The translations under genes and the position numbers were made by a program. A stretch of 64,000 nucleotides of DNA from contig NZ_LFNG01000005.1 in the NCBI RefSeq assembly GCF_001045435.1, positions 1 to 64,000 on the forward strand, read 5' to 3'. Below the pieces are notes generated by a model that had not been told where the DNA came from, did not search any database, and saw only the letters and a list, made by a program, of their open reading frames with translations. Below, in pieces: positions 47,421-56,817 of the stretch (positions are counted from its first letter, which is position 1; every line of letters begins with the position of its first letter). The DNA comes from Chryseobacterium koreense CCUG 49689 (GTDB taxonomy: Bacteria > Bacteroidota > Bacteroidia > Flavobacteriales > Weeksellaceae).

Positions 47421-47960
47421 ATGTCAGATACCAAAGATTTACACGAAGAAAATATGGATTCCCAGCAAGAATTCAATCAGGATAATAATGAAGAGACGGT
47501 GGAAAATGTGACAGCAGAACCAACCGCAGAAGAACTTTTGGCAGAAGAAAGAGATCGATACATCCGGCTCTTTGCAGAGTTTGAAAATTATAAAAAACGT
47601 ACAGCTAAGGAAAAAATGGATTTTTTCCAATATGCGAACCAAGACATGATGATTTCTATGCTGGACGTATTGGATGATTTCGAGAGAGCTTTGAAAGAAA
47701 TTGCAAAATATGGCAATGAAGCCGATTTGAAAGGTGTGGAACTCATCTATCAAAAATTCAAAAGCAAATTGTCTGAAAAAGGATTAAGAGCGATGGACAC
47801 CAAAGCGGGAGACGATTTCGATGTGGATTACCATGAAGCGATTACCCAGATTCCTGCACCTTCGGAGGATTTGAAAGGAAAGATCGTTGACGTGATCGAA
47901 ACCGGATACACTTTGCATGAAAAAGTCATCCGATTTGCAAAAGTGGTGACCGGAAACTAA
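47421..47960 (+). CDS. grpE: GrpE nucleotide exchange factor
   Basis: 179 residues from the ATG at 47421 (seven extra codons in frame upstream are unlikely). Acidic disordered N-terminus (about 1-40), long dimerising helix (about 45-95) with [20 protein letters not shown], and the C-terminal beta-wing with [13 protein letters not shown]-type and [13 protein letters not shown]. Exchanges ADP for ATP on DnaK. Followed after 52 bases by dnaJ with a hairpin between. Confidence 0.94.
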   Translation: MSDTKDLHEENMDSQQEFNQDNNEETVENVTAEPTAEELLAEERDRYIRLFAEFENYKKRTAKEKMDFFQYANQDMMISMLDVLDDFERALKEIAKYGNEADLKGVELIYQKFKSKLSEKGLRAMDTKAGDDFDVDYHEAITQIPAPSEDLKGKIVDVIETGYTLHEKVIRFAKVVTGN

Positions 47961-47973
47961 CATAAGCAATATA

Positions 47974-48000
47974 AGTCCCGATTCTTATCGGGGCTCATTT
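47974..48000 (+). terminator. Hairpin between grpE and dnaJ
   Basis: AGTCCCGAT (47974-47982) pairs with ATCGGGGCT (47987-47995) over four bases; CATTTTTC follows. It looks like an attenuating terminator that would lower dnaJ relative to grpE, unless dnaJ has its own promoter. Confidence 0.6.
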
Positions 48001-48012
48001 TTCAACAAGATT

Positions 48013-49143
48013 ATGACAATGACTAAACGAGATTATTACGAAGTCCTGGAAATTTCAAAGACCGCTACTGGGGAAGAAATCAAGAAGGCTTACCGAAAAA
48101 TGGCCATCAAATATCACCCAGATAAAAATCCGGGAGATGCATCTGCCGAAGAAAAATTCAAGGAAGCTGCAGAAGCCTACGAAGTATTGAGCGACGAAAA
48201 CAAACGGGCGAGATACGACCAGTTCGGACACGCAGGAATGAGCGGAAACGGTGGATTCGGTGGCGGTTTTGGCGGTGGAATGAACATGGAGGATATTTTC
48301 TCACAATTTGGGGATATTTTCGGAGGTCATTTCGGTGGCGGATTCAGCGGTTTTGGCGGCGGTGCACAAAGACAGCAGCTCCGCGGAACCAATCTCCGGG
48401 TCAGAATAAAACTCAATTTGGAAGAAATGGTGAATGGCACCCAAAAGACCATTAAGGTAAAAAAACTGAAACTCGCTGCAGGAGCAACTTCCAAAACCTG
48501 CCCAACCTGCAAAGGCAGCGGAGTCCAGGTGAAAGTAATGAACACCATGTTCGGACAAATGCAGACTCAGACGCATTGCAGCACTTGTCAGGGAATCGGT
48601 AAAATAGCTGATAAAATCCCGTCTGGAGCAAATGCGCAAGGTTTGATCAAAGAAGAAGAGGAAGTAACCATCAATATTCCGGCAGGTGCCAGAGACGGAA
48701 TCCAGCTCAGTGTTCGCGGCAAAGGAAACGACGCCCCTTTTGGCGGCAATCCGGGCGATTTGTTGGTGGTGGTGGAAGAAGAAGTGGATTCCGTCATCAA
48801 AAGAGAAGGTGACAACCTGCATCAGGAACTCTATATTTCATTTGCAGAAGCCGCTTTGGGAACCCAAAAAGAAATCGCAACCGTAGGAGGAAAAGTGAAA
48901 ATCAAGATCGATGCAGGAACGCAGTCCGGGAAAATCCTAAGACTTTCCGGAAAAGGTTTGCCAAGTTTGGAAAGCTATGGAAAAGGCGACATGTTCGTGC
49001 ACATCAATGTTTGGACTCCTACCCATCTTTCGGCAGAACAAAAAGAATTCTTCGAAAAGCAAATGAAAAACGGTGAAATGCTTGCCGAACCTTCAGGTAA
49101 AGAGAAAACATTCTTTGACAAAGTCAGAGACCTGTTTAATTGA
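48013..49143 (+). CDS. dnaJ: DnaJ chaperone with one zinc centre
   Basis: 376 residues. J domain (about 6-72) with HPD at 35-37, Gly/Phe-rich region (about 73-120), then the client-binding part. Only two CXXCXGXG motifs remain: CPTCKGSG (163-170) and CSTCQGIG (189-196), which match motifs 2 and 3 (zinc centre II). Motifs 1 and 4, forming zinc centre I, are replaced by Lys/Leu- and Ala-rich sequence. Stimulates DnaK ATPase and delivers substrate. ATG at 48013 or 48019 both plausible. Strong terminator follows. Confidence 0.93.
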   Translation: MTMTKRDYYEVLEISKTATGEEIKKAYRKMAIKYHPDKNPGDASAEEKFKEAAEAYEVLSDENKRARYDQFGHAGMSGNGGFGGGFGGGMNMEDIFSQFGDIFGGHFGGGFSGFGGGAQRQQLRGTNLRVRIKLNLEEMVNGTQKTIKVKKLKLAAGATSKTCPTCKGSGVQVKVMNTMFGQMQTQTHCSTCQGIGKIADKIPSGANAQGLIKEEEEVTINIPAGARDGIQLSVRGKGNDAPFGGNPGDLLVVVEEEVDSVIKREGDNLHQELYISFAEAALGTQKEIATVGGKVKIKIDAGTQSGKILRLSGKGLPSLESYGKGDMFVHINVWTPTHLSAEQKEFFEKQMKNGEMLAEPSGKEKTFFDKVRDLFN

Positions 49144-49170
49144 ATAATAAATAGTTTTAGGAAATGAAAG

Positions 49171-49200
49171 AAAGTCTGCCCAGATTAGGGCAGACTTTTT
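49171..49200 (+). terminator. Terminator of dnaJ
   Basis: AAAGTCTGCCC (49171-49181) pairs perfectly with GGGCAGACTTT (49188-49198) over six bases, with a T-run after it. It abuts the GNAT gene end, so it may also act on that strand. Confidence 0.9.
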
Positions 49201-50277
49201 TTAGGTAAAAACCGGATCGCCGTCACCATCCTGAAAATTAGGCCAAAAATCCGCCGGAAGTACTTGCAGCAAATCTTTGTGGAAAAGATATCTCCTTTCC
49301 TGATCCTTCTGGTAAATCTTTCTGAAGGACTTTTTTGTTAATTCGGCATTTAATTTGGTTTGATAAGAAGTCAAAACTTTCACATTTTTTTCCCGAATGA
49401 ATCTTTGGAGAAAATCGGAGAACCGCCTCAAATCCTTTTCATTGAAAAGATACTGAATCTTCAAGTGTCCATCCCGAAGCTGAAGCAGTGCGCAAGTTTC
49501 CAGGTTTTTTTCCTCATCAAAAATCTTAATCCAAAAATATTGGAATGCTTTGGAATAGCTGGAAAACAAATACCTTTCATCCGATTTGTTTCCCGGCAAG
49601 ATCCATGGATTTGCCATGACGTGGTTCAATTCTTCAGCATTTCTGTGCTTTTGAAACTTTTCCAGAAAAGCGCTGCTTTCCTCATCTATGAAATCTCGCG
49701 ACTCGAACGCCACATCTTTCGAACCTGTAAAATAATTTTGGGTCGAAATTAAAAAATTGGCAACCCAATCCGTCATTCTCAAAATTGGCTTCAGAAAAGA
49801 TACAGCCGGTTTTTTCCTGGGAATAATTTCAGCCATTTGGCTTTTGAAATAAAACCTTTTTCCAATCTTGGGAGCGATGTATTGGAATTTCTTCGTTTTG
49901 TTGTACAGGTTTTCAGCTTCTGGAGTGAATTCGGTCATTACAATTTTTCCGCCATACTTTTGGAAAACCATATCTAAAAGCTGCTGCGCAATCCGTTTCC
50001 CCCGAAAGTTTTCATGCACGAAAAGCGTGCTCAACCAAGCAAATTTCACCCTTTGATCCCCGACTTGCAACTCATCCGGAAAAGCCCCCAAATAGCCCGC
50101 CAGTTGTCCATCAGAAAATGCCAAAGCAAGCAGAACATCTTCATCAGATGCCTTTGGATTCCGGATCTGGGACAAGGCGCGGTGTTTGGTAATGGGCAAA
50201 AAATCAAAAGATTCAAACTCACCTGAACCGATGAATTCTTCCAACATTTTCTTGTTCAAGCATCTTAATTCAATCAT
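49201..50277 (-). CDS. GNAT-family N-acetyltransferase
   Basis: 358 residues. GNAT domain in the N-terminal half (about 40-150), with the acetyl-CoA loop FRGKRIAQQLLDMVF (about 93-107). A second C-terminal half (about 190-358) is larger than a simple acetyltransferase and may carry a second GNAT-like fold, as in FemAB/peptidoglycan-type or polysaccharide-linked enzymes. Its ATG overlaps the stop of the deacetylase gene (ATGA). An acetylation/deacetylation pair acting on the same glycan is a fair inference. Confidence 0.8.
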   Translation of the reverse strand: MIELRCLNKKMLEEFIGSGEFESFDFLPITKHRALSQIRNPKASDEDVLLALAFSDGQLAGYLGAFPDELQVGDQRVKFAWLSTLFVHENFRGKRIAQQLLDMVFQKYGGKIVMTEFTPEAENLYNKTKKFQYIAPKIGKRFYFKSQMAEIIPRKKPAVSFLKPILRMTDWVANFLISTQNYFTGSKDVAFESRDFIDEESSAFLEKFQKHRNAEELNHVMANPWILPGNKSDERYLFSSYSKAFQYFWIKIFDEEKNLETCALLQLRDGHLKIQYLFNEKDLRRFSDFLQRFIREKNVKVLTSYQTKLNAELTKKSFRKIYQKDQERRYLFHKDLLQVLPADFWPNFQDGDGDPVFT

Positions 50278-51275
50278 TTTCGGACAATTTGATTTCGGTT
50301 AATCATTTTCTTTAAATTAAAATAGGCCACTTCTTCCTTTAAAGTTTGACTGGCGCTCTTTCCGTTCTCCATCGGGATTCGTTGAAAATTTTTGGTAACG
50401 CTATCGAGTTTAATTCCCGCAGTACCAAATGTGCAGTCATATTCATGCTGAAAAATTTGATCAAAAAAGGAATTTCCCACTCCAAAATCCGTAAAAGGAA
50501 ATGCAAAACCATCTGTCAGAAACTGGTTTTCCTTCAGGAATTCCGCACCTTTTTGGGTGTTTTCAATTTGTTCTTTTAAAGTCAAATCTTTGTACAAAGG
50601 ATGATCCCAACCATGATTGGAAATTCCAAAACCTTGCCGATTTAGTGATTTCAACTGTTCCAGATTCATATAAGGCTTTTGGGTTTTCACATATTCTTCC
50701 AAATCCACTTCAGCTAAATCTGCAATTTGGTCAAGGATTTTTTGCTTTTCAAATGGAATTTTCAATATCTTTTGCTTTAAGGTTTTCTCAGCAAAATCGG
50801 AAATATCAAGCAATTTGAAAATTTCAGGATTCCTGGAATTTGTTGCGATGATTTTCTCCAAAATTAGGCTCGCTTTTGCACGGAACATCAGTTCTTTGTT
50901 GTCAACAAATTTCGGATTAATGAAGTTGATGGCATAGATCCCTTTTCTCAGCAAAACGGGAACCGCATTAAAATAAAACTCCGAAAGTCCGTCGTCAAAA
51001 GTCAGCAGCGCAATTTTTTTTTCAGCTTTAAAAGTTCCTGCATGGAAATCCTTGAACTCCTCCCAGGTCACGAACTGAAAAAAGCGGGACATCTCATCCA
51101 GATCCTTTTCAAAATCCTGAACATTTTTATAATTAACTACATGCTTCAGATGAGCAAGATCAACATCCGAAACCGAGTGATAGACCGGGATACAATAGTC
51201 TAACTGGAATGACTTTTCCAAATCCCTCTCCTGAAATTTTGTCGCAAACCGAATGATTTTCTTCTTTAAAACCAT
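50274..51275 (-). CDS. Polysaccharide deacetylase family protein
   Basis: 333 residues from the ATG at 51275; the frame opens further upstream but runs through the terminator of the preceding gene, so the later start is preferred. NodB-type deacetylase: LLTFDDGLSEFYFNAVPVL (about 90-108) holds the metal/catalytic Asp pair, and NHGWDHPLY (about 211-219) the second motif with His ligands. Substrate probably an acetylated glycan. Coupled to the following GNAT gene. Confidence 0.85.
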   Translation of the reverse strand: MVLKKKIIRFATKFQERDLEKSFQLDYCIPVYHSVSDVDLAHLKHVVNYKNVQDFEKDLDEMSRFFQFVTWEEFKDFHAGTFKAEKKIALLTFDDGLSEFYFNAVPVLLRKGIYAINFINPKFVDNKELMFRAKASLILEKIIATNSRNPEIFKLLDISDFAEKTLKQKILKIPFEKQKILDQIADLAEVDLEEYVKTQKPYMNLEQLKSLNRQGFGISNHGWDHPLYKDLTLKEQIENTQKGAEFLKENQFLTDGFAFPFTDFGVGNSFFDQIFQHEYDCTFGTAGIKLDSVTKNFQRIPMENGKSASQTLKEEVAYFNLKKMINRNQIVRK

Positions 51276-51291
51276 ATTCAAATGTAATAAA

Positions 51292-51317
51292 AAATCCGCA
51301 GGCATTACTGCGGATTT
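51292..51317 (-). terminator. Terminator of the S46 peptidase gene
   Basis: On the minus strand AAATCCGCAG pairs with CTGCGGATTT over a six-base loop and is followed by a run of T residues. It also fixes the start of the downstream deacetylase gene. Confidence 0.85.
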
Positions 51318-51343
51318 GATCTGTAATATTTTGCACAAGATGC

Positions 51344-53485
51344 TTATTTCACAATCTTCATTTCATTGATCAGCCATTTCGCATCTGCATATTTGTCGAT
51401 GATGAACAAAATGTATTTGGTATCCACCATAATGTTTCGGCACAGCTTCGGATCATAGTTGATGTCGCTCATGGTTCCCTCCCACTGTCTGTCGAAGTTT
51501 AGTCCAATTAGGTTTCCGTAAGCATCGAGTGCAGGACTTCCGGAATTTCCTCCTGTGGTGTGGTTAGAAGCCGTGAAATTCACTGGAACATCTCCTGTTT
51601 TATCTTTATAGATTCCGAAATCTTTCTTGTTATAAAGGTCGATCAATTTTTCAGGAACATCAAATTCATAATCTTTTGGGACATATTTCTCCATGATTCC
51701 CGCGATATGGGTTTGATATCCGTATTTCACCGCGTCTCTAGGACTGGACCCCGCCACTTTTCCATACGTTACCCGCAAAGTGGAATTGGCATCCGGGAAG
51801 AACTTTCGATCTTTGTCGGTTTCCATCAGCAATGCCATGTATTCTTTCTGTAACCGGTCGATATGACCTTGATAAGTGTTGAAATATTCTTCGGTGTTGT
51901 CCATATATGCCTTCTTCATCGAGGTGAAAAGTTTCATCAAAGGATCATTTTTCAGGTTTTGAACCAGATTTTTCTGATCAGAAAAAACCTTGTCAATATC
52001 CTTAATGGCGGTGGTTCCGTTAAAAGTTCCCCTTCCGGTAACCACGGAGTTCTTAGACCATTCCTCAATTTGTTTCAGGTTTTGGTTTTCATCCTTATAC
52101 TTCTCAAAATCTTTTGGTAAAAAATTCTGCGGAGTCTTGTTTGCATAAAGCGCCAAAACTTTTGCAGTAACTTTTGCATCCAGCTCCCCGTCAAAGTTTT
52201 GATAAATTCCGGTCAGTCTTTTCTTGAAATTATCTGCAATTGCGGCATCCATTTTACCGGACTCCACCGCATCTGCGTAGTTGCTGTAAAAGTTTGCTAA
52301 AGTGAGCGTTTCCGCATTTCTCACTACTTCAGAATAATATGCCCGATTTAAAGCAAACGGACCTTGCCCCGCATATAGCCTTCGAAGCTCGATCAGTGTG
52401 GAGTTCAGTTTTGGATTCTTATCCATCAAGCTTCTTTCGTAAGCCGCCTTTTTCTCTACAGCGTTTGATTTTTTCAATCCCTCTACTTCGCCAATCCATT
52501 TTTTCCAGTAGTTTGCCACGGAGGCGTATTTGGAAGCATATTTAATCTTTGTTTCCTTATCGGCGCGCATTTTTTCGTCCAAAGTTTTTAATGCGACTTC
52601 ACGCACGGAAATCATCGCAGGATCGATCTCGTTCATCACTTTTTCAATAGCGATTGCCGGCAAATATTCGGTAGTTCTTCCCGGGAATCCAAACACGAAA
52701 GTGAAGTCGTTTTCCTGCTTGTCTTTAATCGAAACCGGCAGGAAATATTTTGGTTTATATGGAACGTTGTCTTTGGAATATTCCGCAGGTTTGTTGTTTT
52801 TGTCGGCATAGATTCTAAACATGGAGAAATCTCCGGTATGTCTTGGCCAAACCCAGTTGTCTGTATCGGAACCAAACTTTCCGATCGAACTTGGCGGTGC
52901 TCCTACCAAACGGATATCTTTGTATGTTTCAATGATGTAGGCGTAATATTTATTTCCATAATAAACCGGCTTTATAACCACTTTCTGCCATGGTTCCAGT
53001 TTGAAACCGGCTTTCACTGCATCCAGATTCTTATTGATGATATCTTCGGCAGCTTTCCCTTCCAGACCATCAGTTCCAGCCAAAACCTGCTTGGTCACTT
53101 CTTTGATATCTGCAACAAAATCCACAGTAACACCCGGATTTGGGAGTTCGCCATTCATATCTTTCGCCCAAAAACCATCGGCAAGGTAATCATTTTCTAC
53201 GGTGGAGTGTTTCTGAATTTGTCCATAACCGCAGTGATGGTTGGTCAAAAGCAACCCTTGTGGCGAAATAATTTCAGCTGTGCAACCTCCGTTGAACTGA
53301 ACCACTGCATCTTTGATGCTCGGTTTTGAAGGATCAAAAATTTGTTTTGCGGAAATCTTCATCCCCATTTCCTTCATCTCTTTCTCGTTCACTTCCGTGG
53401 GAATCCACATTCCGCCGTATTGTTGCGCAAATGCCATCACCGCCGGAACAATCACCGCCGAAAGTAAAAAACTTCTCTTTATCAT
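51344..53485 (-). CDS. S46 dipeptidyl-peptidase, DPP11-type
   Basis: 713 residues. Signal peptide 1-20 (ending AFA). Chymotrypsin-like double barrel with a helical cap. Triad His83/His84 region (TNHHCGYGQ), Asp in GSDTDNWVWPRHTGDF (about 226) and Ser648 in GGNSGSPAL. Arg666 in GLNFDRQWEG is the position that separates DPP11 (Arg, prefers Asp/Glu at P1) from DPP7 (Gly), so I assign DPP11. Periplasmic; releases acidic dipeptides from peptides for amino acid supply, as in asaccharolytic Bacteroidetes. Confidence 0.93.
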   Translation of the reverse strand: MIKRSFLLSAVIVPAVMAFAQQYGGMWIPTEVNEKEMKEMGMKISAKQIFDPSKPSIKDAVVQFNGGCTAEIISPQGLLLTNHHCGYGQIQKHSTVENDYLADGFWAKDMNGELPNPGVTVDFVADIKEVTKQVLAGTDGLEGKAAEDIINKNLDAVKAGFKLEPWQKVVIKPVYYGNKYYAYIIETYKDIRLVGAPPSSIGKFGSDTDNWVWPRHTGDFSMFRIYADKNNKPAEYSKDNVPYKPKYFLPVSIKDKQENDFTFVFGFPGRTTEYLPAIAIEKVMNEIDPAMISVREVALKTLDEKMRADKETKIKYASKYASVANYWKKWIGEVEGLKKSNAVEKKAAYERSLMDKNPKLNSTLIELRRLYAGQGPFALNRAYYSEVVRNAETLTLANFYSNYADAVESGKMDAAIADNFKKRLTGIYQNFDGELDAKVTAKVLALYANKTPQNFLPKDFEKYKDENQNLKQIEEWSKNSVVTGRGTFNGTTAIKDIDKVFSDQKNLVQNLKNDPLMKLFTSMKKAYMDNTEEYFNTYQGHIDRLQKEYMALLMETDKDRKFFPDANSTLRVTYGKVAGSSPRDAVKYGYQTHIAGIMEKYVPKDYEFDVPEKLIDLYNKKDFGIYKDKTGDVPVNFTASNHTTGGNSGSPALDAYGNLIGLNFDRQWEGTMSDINYDPKLCRNIMVDTKYILFIIDKYADAKWLINEMKIVK

Positions 53486-53735
53486 GAATTACAATTTTAA
53501 AATTTTGCCTAAAAATAGTCAATTTATAGGAAATGCGGAAATCCATTGAAGCAGGTGGGAATGGAGAAGTGAGCGTTTTGAGGATTATCTGATGGTTTGG
53601 AACAACCGAACCGAATCTCTTATCTTTTAGTTCACAGTGATTTGCGGGTTTCCTTCTTCAAATTTTCCGGCTTTATCAACATGTCCATTTTCTTAATCCT
53701 TTGCGAATTCAGTTTCATGGAACCTGATTTAAGAT

Positions 53736-55301
53736 TTAATGTCGCTCAGCGGTAGTTTCCACGATCTCGATATTGACCAGATGCAATTCAATGTGGCGGT
53801 CGTGTGCTTTTGATTTGAATTCAGATATAATCTCCAGCACATCGAAGTCGATAAAATGGATATCGCTTCCATCAATAGTGAGCACGGAATATTGCGGAAC
53901 TTCCTCCAGACTGATTTTGATTTTGACTTTGTTTAAAAAAGTCACATTTCCGTGAAGCTTTAGGTGATAATAATCAATTCCGTTTAGATGACTGTGCGTA
54001 ATCTCGTAATCTTCCTTAAAGTGATTTTTAATGATATAATAAAACGAAAACAGAATTCCCACGGTAACTCCAAAGAGCAGGTCGGTAGCCAAAACCACTC
54101 CTATCGTTACTGCGAAAGGAACAAACTGGTTGAGTCCGAGTTTGAAAATATTTCGAATAATTCTTGGCTTGGTCAGCGAATAACCGGTCATAATCAGGAT
54201 TACGGAAAGCGATGCAAACGGAATTAAATTGATCACAAAAGGAATCAGCATTACGGAAAGCAGCAACAGAATCCCATGGGTAAACGAAGCTGCTTTGGTT
54301 CTGCCGCCCGCATCATTGTTGGCTGCTCCACGCACCACTACTGCGGTAAGCGGAATTGCACCGAGCAGTCCGCAGAAAATATTCCCTGTTCCCTGTGCCA
54401 CAAGTTCCCTGTTTACCGGTGTTATCCGGTTGTGTTTGTCTAATTTGTCCATCGCCTCGATGCAGAGCAGGGTTTCCAGTGTTGCCAAAATTCCGATGAT
54501 CAGTCCATCTTTCCAAATTCTTTGGCTGGAAAACAGCTTGGTAAAATCCGGAAACTCGATATGTGAAAAAATGTTGTCGGGAATTTTCACCAGCTGTTTC
54601 GAATCGAGGGCAAAACTGGAACCGGAAAGCATCAGCAAATAATTCATTGCAATGCCAATCAGCACAATGAATAATGGAATCGGAATCAATCGGAATCTCT
54701 TGAATTTTTCCTGCTTCAGGAAAATGTAAGCAGCGAGCGAAATGGTTGAAATCAGAACCGCACCCTTGGTAAGCTGACTGTTGAACTCCTTCAGATTTTC
54801 GGTAATGTGAGAAGAGATAAAAAGTTCCAGAAAACCGGTGGACCAGAAATTAGGACCGTTGTAACCCAATGCGACTGGAATTTGCTTGGAAATCAAAATG
54901 ATACCAATTGCAGCCAACATCCCCTTAATAACCGAACTGGGAAAATAACTCGCAATCACACCCAGTTTCAGGACGCCCAAGAGCACCTGGAAAACTCCGG
55001 CAATTACCACGGTTAAAAGGAAAATACGATAATCTCCTAATGCGATGATTGAGGCAGCTACCAAAGTAGTCAATCCAGCAGCCGGACCAGAAACCGAAAG
55101 TTGGGATCCGCTGATGACGGTGACCACAATTCCACCTATGATTCCCGAAATCAGTCCTGCATAGATTGGCGCTCCCGAAGCCAGGGAAATCCCCAGACAA
55201 AGCGGAAGCGCAACCAGGAAAACGGTTAATCCGGCGGCAAAATCGTGTTTCACAAACATCAGCCGGTAATATTTGAAAGACCGGCGAATCTCTGATTCCA
55301 T
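53736..55301 (-). CDS. SulP-family inorganic anion transporter
   Basis: 521 residues, about 12 membrane helices, with [30 protein letters not shown]-type (about 20-50) and [11 protein letters not shown] (about 68-78) motifs. A short C-terminal cytosolic STAS-like domain (about 430-515, with [15 protein letters not shown]) remains. Members import sulfate, bicarbonate or dicarboxylates with sodium or exchange; no carbonic anhydrase or sulfate-assimilation gene is adjacent, so the ion is not assigned. Confidence 0.9.
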   Translation of the reverse strand: [521 protein letters not shown]

Positions 55302-55899
55302 GGATGAAAATTTTGTGCAAAGATACCGCTTTCACAGAAACGTAGTCGCGATTGCAATATGAGAAATATTATTTTTCTATTTTTCGGTTCCGGTTCTGCT
55401 GTTTCGGCACATGAGATTTCCGCAGATTTTTTCTGAAATCCTTTTGCTATTGTGGAATCATCGAATAGCCTTTCATGTTGCGGTTTTCCATCGGGCTCGA
55501 AGACTTTGGAATGTATTTTTTTAGCCTCATAAGCGTTAAACTTTATGTTCGCGTTTCTACTTTTCACCCTCATTTAATTTTTTCCGTAAGGGATTAAAAA
55601 ATAGTGCGGACATGGATTTTTTTAAAATTGAAACCTTTGAAAAATCTCAAAAGGCGATTAGGAAATTCAAAAGAAAAACCGGTTCAGTGAACCGGTCTTT
55701 GTATTAAAGTAAAATGGGAAAGTCAAATCGTATTGTTAAAGTTTCAGGTAATATATACCGGACTTTGATCAGCATCAAATTTCCTGCTGAATGTCAGACA
55801 AAATCTGATGGTTTTATGTAGGCAAAATGCCATTTTATTTTTAACCAAAGGATCATATCAAGGACAATTGATTAAATCTTTTTCCCCCGAAACCTTTAC
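55302..55899. other. Intergenic stretch with a possible coding relic and a terminator
   Basis: Nearly 600 bases without an intact gene. On the minus strand at about 55440-55570 a fragment reads PDGKPQHERLFDDSTIAKG-like in one frame and NMKGYSMIPQ-stop in another, and its DNA resembles the relic near 29590-29685 (GGYTATTCSATGATYCC). This looks like a decayed or partial sequence, not a gene. A terminator lies at 55678-55696. The rest is AT-rich. Confidence 0.4.
55678..55696 (-). terminator. Terminator downstream of the hydrolase at 55900
   Basis: Perfect nine-base arms ACCGGTTCA / TGAACCGGT around a single base, with a T-rich tail on the minus strand. It is about 200 bases past the stop of the alpha/beta hydrolase. 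Confidence 0.65.
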
Positions 55900-56817
55900 T
55901 TATTTTTTCTTGATAAATGAAAAGACACTCTTCACAAACTCGTCGCTATTTTCATAATAGAGCATGTGTCCCCCGTCGATTTTCACCACGCGCTGATCAG
56001 GAAACTGAAATAGTTTGTAATGATCCGGACCTACTGCATGATCTCTTGTTCCGGTAATGACCAAAACAGGGACTTTTATTGCCGGGGTAAGTTTGGTGAA
56101 ATCCCCATAATATTCATTGATGGACCAAACCGCATTTCGGAATCCATTTTCTTCCGGTCTTTTTTCATCAATTTTGTTCAGTGCTTCCATGTTTTGCTGG
56201 CTGTCTGTCAGGAGTTTATACTGCAGTCCTTTTTCATTCAGTGCGCCCATTACCTCGCCCAGTGCCGGCAAATAATTTCCGTCTTTAATTTCAACGTGGG
56301 TTCCCGCGAGCTCATTGGCATAAGCCAACTGGCTCACTACCGAATCTTCCAGATACAGCGTGCTGCAAACCAAAATGAGACCTTTCAGATGACTGCCGTA
56401 TTTTGCCGCGTAACTCGCCGCGATAATCCCACCAAAAGAATGAGACATTAAATATACTTTGTTGGCGCCCAGCTTTTTACGGATGTCTTCAATGTCTTCC
56501 ACCATTCTGTTGATGGAATAATCATTGGTTACAGAGGCGGCTGATCGGCCACTTCCGCGTTGATCATAATAAACCATTTTCAGCTGACTTTCCAAATTTT
56601 TGCCTTTGAGGCTTTCAAAAGAATCACTCCACATACCGGGACCGCCATGGACATAAATACAAAGATCGCCATTGCCGGAGACTTTGGTAAAAAGCTTGGT
56701 TCCGTCTGAAGCTTGTGTGTAAAACGGAGCTGCAGTTTCAGCTTTTTTTGAAAACTTTTGGGCGAAAAATAAATTCGCAATGAAGAGTAGTGCAAAAGAA
56801 AAATAATTTATTTTCAT
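55900..56817 (-). CDS. Alpha/beta hydrolase (proline iminopeptidase-like)
   Basis: 305 residues from the ATG at 56817, which gives a clean signal peptide (1-20, FANLFFAQK-like). Exported. HGGPGMWSDSF (about 57-67) is the oxyanion region of prolyl iminopeptidase-type hydrolases; nucleophile Ser in LMSHSFGG (about 131-138), acid in ITGTRDHAVGPDH and catalytic His in DGGHMLYYEN. Whether it cleaves N-terminal proline or an ester is unknown. Confidence 0.85.
   Translation of the reverse strand: MKINYFSFALLFIANLFFAQKFSKKAETAAPFYTQASDGTKLFTKVSGNGDLCIYVHGGPGMWSDSFESLKGKNLESQLKMVYYDQRGSGRSAASVTNDYSINRMVEDIEDIRKKLGANKVYLMSHSFGGIIAASYAAKYGSHLKGLILVCSTLYLEDSVVSQLAYANELAGTHVEIKDGNYLPALGEVMGALNEKGLQYKLLTDSQQNMEALNKIDEKRPEENGFRNAVWSINEYYGDFTKLTPAIKVPVLVITGTRDHAVGPDHYKLFQFPDQRVVKIDGGHMLYYENSDEFVKSVFSFIKKK

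Noticed and set aside
51276-51338. N-terminal extension of the deacetylase frame
   Set aside because: It reads through the terminator of the upstream peptidase gene, so it is unlikely to be translated.
55259-55573. 104-codon minus-strand frame overlapping the SulP start
   Set aside because: It overlaps a gene with a clear start and has no family features. I report only its DNA similarity to another relic.
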